From positions 1-8,244 of the forward strand of contig JAHZIE010000069.1 in assembly GCA_019419895.1 (NCBI GenBank): a stretch of 8,244 bases of DNA, given 5' to 3'. Below, one piece after another: positions 1 to 4,579 of the stretch (position 1 is its first letter; each line of letters starts with the position of its first letter). Below the pieces are notes generated by a model that worked only from the letters and a program-made list of their open reading frames with translations, made no database searches and was not told where the DNA came from. The DNA comes from Clostridiales bacterium (GTDB taxonomy: Bacteria; Bacillota; Clostridia; Oscillospirales; Acutalibacteraceae). Made by a program: the position numbers and the translations under genes.

Positions 1-527
1 CGCAACATACAGATACTCCAATCCGGATCAGAAGAATACAAATCCTTGAGAATTTCTTCGATCATATACTTTGTGCGGCCGTAGGGATTGGAGACATCTC
101 CTGTTTTCATGTCCTCCACCAAAGGAGAAACTCCAGTCATGCCGTACACGGTGGCGGATGAGCTGAAAACCAGATTTTTCACATTGAACTCTTTCATAAC
201 CTCAAGCAGAACAAGGGTGCCGGTGATATTATGATGAAAGTATTCCAGAGGCATCCGGCAGGATTCCCCGACAGCCTTCAGACCGGCAAAATGGATAACG
301 CCCTCAACCATATTTTCCTTAAAAATTTTCTTTAGACCTTCTCTGTCCAGAATGTCACATTCGTAGAATTTCAGCTCTTTTCCTGTTAGTTCTTTGACAC
401 GGTTCAAGGATTCCGTACAGCTGTTGCAAAGATTATCCACCACAACAACCTCATATCCATGATTCAACAACTCCACACAGGTATGGCTGCCGATAAATCC
501 AGCGCCACCAGTAACTAAAATGGACAT
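1..527 (-). CDS. galE: UDP-glucose 4-epimerase (N-terminal 175 codons; runs off left edge)
   Basis: GalE interconverts UDP-glucose and UDP-galactose in the cytoplasm using bound NAD, linking galactose use to the supply of sugar nucleotides for surface polysaccharides. The translated part starts MSILVTGGAGFIGSH, a Rossmann glycine-rich NAD site at residues 6-15, with the ribose-binding Asp at 31 and an AGLKAVGES segment at 81-89. The SSSATVYG motif holds the catalytic Ser124, and NPYGRTK holds Tyr149 and Lys153. These positions match the E. coli GalE numbering, so the start is well fixed. A GGAGG ribosome binding site lies 7 nt before the ATG, with a near-consensus promoter upstream. The substrate-binding C-terminal half lies outside the window. 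A related short-chain epimerase is possible, but the motif set fits GalE best. Confidence 0.95.
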   Translation of the reverse strand, partial: MSILVTGGAGFIGSHTCVELLNHGYEVVVVDNLCNSCTESLNRVKELTGKELKFYECDILDREGLKKIFKENMVEGVIHFAGLKAVGESCRMPLEYFHHNITGTLVLLEVMKEFNVKNLVFSSSATVYGMTGVSPLVEDMKTGDVSNPYGRTKYMIEEILKDLYSSDPDWSICML

Positions 528-567
528 AAATCCACCTCCAAAAATATTGGCTATTTTTTAGTCTGCC

Positions 568-600
568 AAGAAAACAGAGAGATAAACCCCTTGTTTTCTT
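568..600. repeat. 8-bp perfect inverted repeat at the galE transcription start
   Basis: AAGAAAAC (568-575) and GTTTTCTT (593-600) are perfect inverted copies separated by 17 bases. The repeat begins where galE transcription is predicted to start, so it could be an operator or a 5'-end hairpin in the galE leader. It is AT-rich and could also be chance. Confidence 0.4.
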
Positions 601-607
601 CTATTTC

Positions 608-636
608 ATTTTAGTAGTAAAAGGATATGGTGTCAA
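608..636 (-). promoter_or_regulatory. sigma-A type promoter of galE
   Basis: On the minus strand a perfect -35 TTGACA (631-636) and a -10 TAAAAT (608-613) are separated by exactly 17 bp. Transcription should begin near 600, giving a leader of about 75 nt before the galE ATG. Confidence 0.85.
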
Positions 637-823
637 TTCTATTGGCAAAGTTGCTACAAAAATCCAATATTTTGTAACAAATAGGAAAGGTTCATGACAG
701 GAAACAGAACTATTGTACGATACTGTCGGGCTGTTTATTGTGGCTTTTTGAGGGATGAGGATCAGGCATTGGTTATAAATCACATAATTTGGGATGTCCT
801 GCGGCTATTATGAAAAGAATGAA

Positions 824-852
824 TTTTGTTTGGGAAAAATCTATGGTATAAT
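824..852 (+). promoter_or_regulatory. Extended -10 promoter of the HD/HAD/VanZ-like cluster
   Basis: A perfect TATAAT (847-852) is preceded by TG one base upstream (844-845), which makes an extended -10. A weak -35, TTTTGT (824-829), is spaced 17 bp away. The predicted start near 859 leaves a leader of about 20 nt containing the GTGAGGG ribosome binding site (866-872) of the next gene. Confidence 0.8.
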
Positions 853-878
853 ACAATAGATGAAAGTGAGGGATTAAT

Positions 879-1556
879 ATGGAAGCAGTGAAGAAGAAAA
901 TTACATTGGAACAGGTTTTGCATGATAGTGAAATTAATACTTATATCGCCATGGGAAACCAGATACTTGGCGTGATAGGATTTACAGAGCATGGGTTTGC
1001 CCATGCCAAACGGTCTTCTGATCTCGCGGCACAAATTCTCAAGGAGTTGGGATACGATAAGAGAACCTGTGAGCTGGCGGCGATTGCGGGATATATGCAC
1101 GATATTGGCAATGTCTGCAACCGGATCGACCACGCGCAGAGCGGAGCGGTGATGGCGTTTCAGATTTTGAGCCGGATGGAAATGCCTCCGGAGGAAATCG
1201 CCCAGATCATTGCTGCTATCGGTAACCATGATGAGAATACGGCTTTTGCTGTCAATCCAATTGCCGCCGCCCTTATCCTGTCAGATAAAAGTGATGTACG
1301 CCGCACCAGGGTGAGAAATAAGGAAACAGTGTCCAATGATATCCATGATCGTGTCAACTACGCGGTAGAAGAGTCGGGATTGAAAATAGATAAAGAAAAA
1401 GAAACTATTATTTTATCCATTTCTATTGATACTTCCATCTGCCCTGTGATGGAATATTTTGAAATTTTTCTTTCCCGTATGGTGCTTTGCCGCCAGGCGG
1501 CTTCTTATTTAGGACTCACTTTTGAACTGATTATCAACGGTACCCGCCTGCTGTAA
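879..1556 (+). CDS. HD-domain metal-dependent phosphohydrolase, 225 aa
   Basis: This is a soluble protein of the HD superfamily, whose members use one or two divalent metals to hydrolyse phosphate esters of nucleotides or second messengers; the substrate here cannot be told. The metal-ligand pattern is visible: His38 and His42 in TEHGFAHAKRS, His74-Asp75 in GYMHDIGN, His85 in DHAQSG, His117-Asp118 in GNHDE, and Asp136/Asp139 in SDKSD. Residues 1-145 form the HD domain. The remaining 80 or so are less conserved and may be a small C-terminal accessory domain. It lacks the longer HD-GYP signature of cyclic-di-GMP phosphodiesterases. The ATG at 879 follows a modest ribosome binding site and a strong extended -10 promoter, so this is the first gene of the cluster. 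Only 24 nt separate it from the HAD gene. Confidence 0.85.
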   Translation: MEAVKKKITLEQVLHDSEINTYIAMGNQILGVIGFTEHGFAHAKRSSDLAAQILKELGYDKRTCELAAIAGYMHDIGNVCNRIDHAQSGAVMAFQILSRMEMPPEEIAQIIAAIGNHDENTAFAVNPIAAALILSDKSDVRRTRVRNKETVSNDIHDRVNYAVEESGLKIDKEKETIILSISIDTSICPVMEYFEIFLSRMVLCRQAASYLGLTFELIINGTRLL

Positions 1557-1580
1557 AGGGGAAGGAGGGAGACACGGGAA

Positions 1581-2245
1581 ATGAAGAAATATCAGTATAT
1601 TTTACTTGATTTGGACGGAACACTGACAGATCCTGCCCAAGGAATTACCAATTCGATCTGCCATGCATTAAAGCATTGGGGAATGGAAGAGTCTGACAGA
1701 AACAAGTTGTACCGGTTTATCGGGCCGCCTCTGAAACAGTTTTTATCAACTATTACAACTTTTCTCCGGCACAAGCGGAGGAAGCGGTGGCGCAATACAG
1801 AGAATATTTTTCGGTAAAGGGTATTTTCGAAAATCTTCTTTATCCCGGCATCCCGGAATTGCTGCAGACTCTCTGTGAGCAGAAGAAGCGGGTTATTCTG
1901 GCGACCTCTAAGCCTCACATATTCGCGCGCAGAATTTTAGAGCATTTTGATCTGCTTCCTTATTTTACTGAAATTTCCGGCAGTGAATTAGACGGAAGCC
2001 GTGTAGAGAAAGCAGAAGTCATATCCTATGCCCTTTCGCAGGCCGGGGTGGAAAAAGGGGAATATACATCTGTGGTGATGGTGGGAGATCGAAGCTATGA
2101 TATGGATGGAGCAGAAAAAAACGGCATTGATTCGGTTGCTGTATTGTACGGATATGGTTCTAAGGAGGAGTTGGCTGGGGCTAGACCGACTTTTATGGCT
2201 GAAACCGTGACGGAGCTGAGCAGAATACTCTGTGGAGATATGTAA
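1581..2245 (+). pseudogene. HAD-family phosphatase (phosphoglycolate phosphatase type), frameshifted
   Basis: HAD hydrolases of this type remove phosphate from small molecules such as 2-phosphoglycolate, by way of an aspartyl-phosphate. The first part reads MKKYQYILLDLDGTLTD, giving motif I with nucleophile Asp10 and Asp12, and continues with a C1-type cap to FIGPPLKQ. It then leaves frame at 1740-1744 and stops at 1817. The other frame picks up immediately (1742 onward, FINYYNFSPAQAEEAV) and carries motif II ATSKP, the motif III Lys in RVEKAE, and motif IV GDRSYDMDG. Restoring one base in CAGTTTTTATC, for instance CAG-TCT-TTT-ATC, gives one 221-residue protein of normal family length. AAGGAGG lies 12 nt before the ATG. 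Everything else is intact, so the lesion is recent, a sequencing or assembly error in a T run, or less likely a recoding site. The two halves alone should be inactive. Confidence 0.85.
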
Positions 2246-2287
2246 CAGAATCCAAATTCACGCTTATTCGTGGAAGGGAGCATTCCT

Positions 2288-2875
2288 ATGAGAACAATAG
2301 CTGGATATATTTTAAATATGATTCCTTACATATTCGTAGCAATACCAGTTTATGTAATTGTAAGATTTATAATTTTACATTACAGCAAGAAAGATTTTTA
2401 TTGGCGTCACGAGCTCACTCTGCTTATATTTATTTTATTTATCGTAGGTTTAACCTCACAAACGATAATTCCCAAATTTGAATTTGGTATTAATGGCTTT
2501 GGAATCGTAAAAAGTGGAAAATATAGAATAAACCTCATTCCATTTAAAGTTTTGTTTGAAACTTATCATGAAGTTTTTGTCCATGGCAATATCAATTATT
2601 TTTTGATAAACTTTTTAGGTAATATAGTTATGTTTATTCCACTCGGATTTTTCGTCCCCTTATTATGGAATATATCTAACAAAAAAGTCTTGTTCATCGG
2701 CTTCGGCTCCTCGCTGTTTATAGAATTTTGTCAAATATTTTTAATAAGAGGAACAGATGTTGATGATTTGATGTTAAATACCCTGGGAACCCTGTTTGGC
2801 ATCTGTCTATATAAAATTTTTACAAAAAAATTCAGTCACTTTAAAAGCAAGGTTCAAAAATCTCCTCTTTCTTAA
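2288..2875 (+). CDS. VanZ-like family membrane protein, 195 aa
   Basis: VanZ-like proteins are small integral membrane proteins. The founding member gives low-level teicoplanin resistance by an unknown mechanism, and most chromosomal relatives have no known role. Five hydrophobic segments are visible at about residues 5-30, 43-61, 103-128, 133-152 and 157-177. Family signatures are NLIPF (82-86), NFLGNIVMFIPLGF (108-121), E146 and Q149 in IEFCQ, and RGTDVDDLMLNTLG (154-167). I chose the ATG at 2288 because AAGGGAG (2274-2280) sits 7 nt before it; the in-frame GTG at 2270 would overlap that site. The gene follows the HAD gene by 42 nt with no obvious promoter, so it is probably co-transcribed. 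It is visibly more AT-rich than its neighbours, which may mean separate ancestry or simply membrane-protein codon bias. The tail is basic and lysine-rich. Confidence 0.88.
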   Translation: MRTIAGYILNMIPYIFVAIPVYVIVRFIILHYSKKDFYWRHELTLLIFILFIVGLTSQTIIPKFEFGINGFGIVKSGKYRINLIPFKVLFETYHEVFVHGNINYFLINFLGNIVMFIPLGFFVPLLWNISNKKVLFIGFGSSLFIEFCQIFLIRGTDVDDLMLNTLGTLFGICLYKIFTKKFSHFKSKVQKSPLS

Positions 2876-2903
2876 AATGAGAAAATTAAGCTTGAAGCAC
2901 AAG

Positions 2904-2942
2904 AAATGGTTTATGGGTTGTAAAGACTCATAAGCCATTTTT
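2904..2942 (+). terminator. Rho-independent terminator after the VanZ-like gene
   Basis: AAATGGTTTATG (2904-2915) pairs with CATAAGCCATTT (2929-2940), with one T-G wobble, and the right arm runs into five Ts (2938-2942). It lies about 30 nt past the VanZ-like stop codon and closes the plus-strand cluster. Confidence 0.85.
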
Positions 2943-2995
2943 GATATGAATTTGAAGTGAAAGCGGAACAGCGCAAGTTTTATGGAAGTAAATAT

Positions 2996-3020
2996 CCCCC
3001 GGCAAAGCCGGAGGCTTTGC
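2996..3020 (-). repeat. IS200 right-end subterminal hairpin
   Basis: CCGGC-AAA-GCCGG forms a perfect 5-bp stem at 2999-3011. An overlapping alternative, GCAAAGCC-GGA-GGCTTTGC (3002-3020), is a perfect 8-bp stem. It lies beyond the 3' end of tnpA and resembles the left-end hairpin, as expected for the TnpA recognition structure. Confidence 0.7.
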
Positions 3021-3038
3021 AAAGACGCCTGAAAGAGC

Positions 3039-3059
3039 AGCGCCCGCGGGCGCTTTTTT
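3039..3059 (+). terminator. GC-rich palindrome followed by a T run inside the IS element
   Basis: AGCGCCCGCGGGCGCT (3039-3054) is a perfect 16-base palindrome, followed by six Ts (3054-3059). It has the form of a rho-independent terminator for plus-strand transcription, antisense to tnpA. It could stop read-through from the left neighbour into the element or end an antisense RNA; which one cannot be told here. Confidence 0.6.
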
Positions 3060-3085
3060 GCGGCCTGACACCCGCGAAAGGCTTG

Positions 3086-3535
3086 CTACTTGCTGCCTGT
3101 AAACGGGTCCGCGTATTCCTTAAGCGTCAATTGATCGCGCAACGCGCATCTTATTTAAGTTGTTTTTGTATGTACTCCGCAATCTTCTTTGTGTTCTTCC
3201 CAACTGTATCCATGTAATATCACCGGCACCAGAAACTTCGGTTTCCGTATTTGTATTTCAAATTTCCGTGTTTCTCGTGGGTGAGAATGCCGCTCTTTCC
3301 TTTGAGAAAACCCATGAATCCCGCCACACTTTCTTTCGGCGGGATTTCTGCCCGCGTATGAATGTTCTCCCTCTACTATTTGGATTCCTTTCCAGCTACA
3401 TAATTCCCCCAGAATTTTCCCGTTCTCCGCTTTGTGTTCTCCGCAGAATATTTTTCGCCGGTATTTTGGCGCGAACACGATATGATATTTACAGTTCCAT
3501 GTTGTACGCGCTAAACTCTTATTGTCATTCGTCAT
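3086..3535 (-). pseudogene. tnpA: IS200-type transposase TnpA, inactivated by about four lesions
   Basis: TnpA is the HUH-Y1 single-strand transposase of IS200 elements. It starts MTNDNKSLARTTWNCKYHIVFAPKYRRK, typical of the family, with AAAGGAGG just before the ATG at 3535. After GIQIVEGE about 14 nt are missing just where the PDHIH histidine motif belongs, shifting the frame. The other frame continues EIPPKESVAGFMGFLKGKS to YGNRSFWCR, where TGA (3220-3222) stands in place of a family Gly codon. YYMDTVGKNTKKIAEYIQKQLK follows, including the catalytic-type Tyr in EYIQKQ, then TAA (3151-3153) where Glu is usual. A third frame restores DQLTLKEYADPFTGSK and the true TAG at 3086-3088. With the gaps restored the protein would be about 154 residues, normal for IS200. 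It cannot make active enzyme. The lesion assignments rest on my memory of the family, not on an alignment. Confidence 0.85.
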
Positions 3536-3543
3536 CGAATGTC

Positions 3544-3600
3544 CTCCTTTTGGTATTCCAGCGCGGTTGTCAGGCCGCGCTTTTATCTTACCAAAAGGAG
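3544..3600 (-). promoter_or_regulatory. Hairpin sequestering the tnpA Shine-Dalgarno
   Basis: On the tnpA strand CTCCTTTTGGTA (complement of 3589-3600) pairs perfectly over 12 bp with TACCAAAAGGAG (complement of 3544-3555), which is the tnpA ribosome binding site. An inner stem GCGCGG/CCGCGC (3561-3566 with 3575-3580) caps it. A leader hairpin that hides the ribosome binding site is a known device of IS200 for keeping transposase translation very low. Both stems are still perfect, although the gene they control is dead. Confidence 0.8.
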
Positions 3601-3635
3601 TTTTTATTTCCTGCTCTCCGCTCATGCTTTTTGAA

Positions 3636-3654
3636 CCCCAGGCTCAGCCGGGGG
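3636..3654 (-). repeat. IS200 left-end subterminal hairpin
   Basis: CCCC-A-GGC-TCA-GCC-G-GGGG forms an imperfect palindrome with one A/G mismatch, about 100 bp before the tnpA start. It shares 13 of 16 bases with the right-end hairpin in the same orientation. Confidence 0.7.
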
Positions 3655-3670
3655 GCTCTTACAAAAATGA

Positions 3671-3715
3671 AAAAACCGGGAACCGCCATTTTATCAATGG
3701 CAGATCTCGGTTTTT
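3671..3715. terminator. Bidirectional terminator between the nrd operon and the IS element
   Basis: A 20-bp imperfect stem joins AAAAACCGGGAACCGCCATT (3671-3690) to its partner at 3696-3715 across a TTATC loop, with one wobble and two mismatches. It ends in T runs on both strands. On the minus strand it lies about 160 nt past nrdG and is the first clear terminator for the nrdD operon. The IS left end begins about 10 bases beyond its stem. The 159 bases between it and nrdG (3716-3874) hold no gene that I can see. Confidence 0.8.
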
Positions 3716-3874
3716 GGCGAGGCTAAAATCAGTCTCGTTTGAAAAGAGATAGAGATGTTTGCTTCCAGTACAAAAAAACACAGGTATATTTCTATTTTCT
3801 TAGAACAGTATTGAGCTCCTTTCCTGCTTCGCGGGGAATAGGGGAGAGGAAGGAATGAAAACGTCCTTAAAAGT

Positions 3875-4393
3875 TTACAGGTATTTGCCATTCCAGCGTG
3901 GAGAAACTTCTTCGACAGGCTTTCCCTTCAACAGACTTTCCCTGACATTCAGAATTCTCTGGTTGCGGCTTCCTCGAAAGACGAGATCAAGGGTTCGCTG
4001 AGACAGCAGAAAAGGGCCGTCAATTAAAATATCAATTGTTTCCAAGAGCTTTCGCTGCGCTACAGTACCGTTGGAAAAAAGCTCCTCAAAGGTATATCCG
4101 GTATAACAGGCAACCTCATAGCCTTCCGATTTCAGCAGAGCGGCCAAAATAGAAAATCCTTCCGCTTGGCTGAAGGGCTCCCCTCCGGAAAACGTGACGC
4201 CTCTGACCAGAGGATTTTTTTTGATGAGGGCAAGAATCTCCTTTTCCTCTATCGGGGTTCCTCCCTCAAAGGGCCATGTAGAGGCATTGTGGCAGCCCGG
4301 ACAGTGGTGGGGGCAGCCTTGGCAGAAAATGACGGCCCGGATTCCCGGGCCGTCGACGATGCTGTCGCTGAGAATATCCGCAATCTTAATCAT
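3875..4393 (-). CDS. nrdG: Anaerobic ribonucleotide reductase activating protein (radical SAM), 172 aa
   Basis: NrdG is the radical SAM activase that uses a 4Fe-4S cluster and S-adenosylmethionine to place a glycyl radical on class III ribonucleotide reductase. The cluster motif CxxxCxxC is C27-PHH-C31-PG-C34, preceded by the family segment DGPGIRAVIF (14-23). The SAM-binding GGEP is at 70-73, within VTFSGGEPFS. Length is normal for NrdG (150-180 residues). The ATG at 4393 overlaps the last 8 bases of the 52-residue upstream gene and has no strong ribosome binding site, which suggests translational coupling. Another in-frame ATG 18 nt upstream would add MVLVA. The frame stays open to about 4507, but that extension runs out of frame through the upstream gene and is not conserved-looking. 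Its place directly after the glycyl-radical peptide fits its role, since that peptide would be its substrate. Confidence 0.95.
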   Translation of the reverse strand: MIKIADILSDSIVDGPGIRAVIFCQGCPHHCPGCHNASTWPFEGGTPIEEKEILALIKKNPLVRGVTFSGGEPFSQAEGFSILAALLKSEGYEVACYTGYTFEELFSNGTVAQRKLLETIDILIDGPFLLSQRTLDLVFRGSRNQRILNVRESLLKGKPVEEVSPRWNGKYL

Positions 4394-4544
4394 GGCTACC
4401 AAGACCATGCTTGACCCGGTCATGCTCTTCGGCTTTTTTAGCGTCGTTCCACTTGTCCATAGTGCCGACCAGATACCCGGTAATCCGACGAATACGTTCA
4501 AAAGCAACGTCCTTGCCCAAAGCAGCGTTTTGTTTTACATCCAT
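4386..4544 (-). CDS. Stand-alone NrdD C-terminal glycyl-radical peptide, 52 aa
   Basis: The whole protein is 52 residues beginning MDVKQNAALGKDVAFERIRR. Residues 17-26 read RIRRITGYLV, followed by DRVKH near the end. This matches the C-terminal tail of full-length class III reductases, where R-V-C-G-Y-L carries the glycine radical and a charged RVKH segment follows. The candidate radical residue is Gly23. A strong AGGAGG lies 8 nt before the ATG, the gene is 35 nt after nrdD, and it overlaps nrdG by 8 nt. The upstream NrdD ends after its Cys-rich zinc-type region without this motif. I infer that the two chains assemble into one reductase. An alternative is a spare radical domain like YfiD for pyruvate formate-lyase, but then the long chain would need its own radical glycine, and I see none. 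Confidence 0.85.
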   Translation of the reverse strand: MDVKQNAALGKDVAFERIRRITGYLVGTMDKWNDAKKAEEHDRVKHGLGSHD

Positions 4545-4579
4545 TTTTATTTCCTCCTAACTTGTTCATTGAATGATTC

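Larger units (their letters stand above)
528..878. other. Divergent intergenic region between galE and the HD-domain gene
   Basis: This 351-base gap holds the minus-strand galE promoter (608-636), an 8-bp inverted repeat at the start of the galE leader (568-600), and the plus-strand promoter of the HD-domain gene (824-852). Between about 640 and 820 I see no convincing gene, RNA or further regulatory site. Short open frames crossing this stretch overlap the promoters and have no ribosome binding site. Confidence 0.7.
2990..3662 (-). mobile_element. IS200/IS605-family element, IS200 type (tnpA only), decayed
   Basis: IS200-type elements move as single strands through an HUH-Y1 transposase, have no terminal inverted repeats and make no target duplication. 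They are recognised by hairpins near each end lying in the same orientation. Here a broken tnpA on the minus strand is flanked by two such hairpins, at 2996-3011 and 3636-3654. Thirteen of sixteen bases match between CCCCCGGCAAAGCCGG and CCCCAGGCTCAGCCGG. The span of about 0.67 kb fits the usual 0.6-0.75 kb. The exact ends are estimates, since the cleavage sites cannot be set without an empty-site comparison. No tnpB is present. Confidence 0.8.

Noticed and set aside
601..783. 60-codon minus-strand frame before galE
   Set aside because: It overlaps the galE promoter, has no ribosome binding site and matches nothing known.
1734..1751. Programmed -1 frameshifting as the default explanation for the HAD break
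   Set aside because: The G-TTT-TTA site is not a canonical X-XXY-YYZ heptamer, and this family is not known for recoding. A simple one-base loss explains it better.
2270..2287. GTG at 2270 as the start of the VanZ-like gene
   Set aside because: It would place the start inside the AAGGGAG that serves the ATG at 2288.
3536..3625. An upstream in-frame ATG (3625) as the true start of TnpA
   Set aside because: It would translate through the leader hairpin and has no Shine-Dalgarno. The ATG at 3535 has AAAGGAGG and begins the family-like sequence.
3160..3726. 188-codon open frame on the plus strand opposite tnpA
   Set aside because: It runs antisense through the tnpA remnant, the leader hairpin and the terminator, and has no ribosome binding site. 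The minus-strand reading matches IS200 TnpA in pieces.
2876..3874. A CRISPR array or RNA gene among the many hairpins here
   Set aside because: There is no regular direct repeat and spacer pattern. The hairpins are accounted for by IS200 ends, its leader and terminators.
4394..4507. Upstream extension of nrdG to about 4507
   Set aside because: It reads the 52-residue gene in the wrong frame and gives a sequence unlike any NrdG start.
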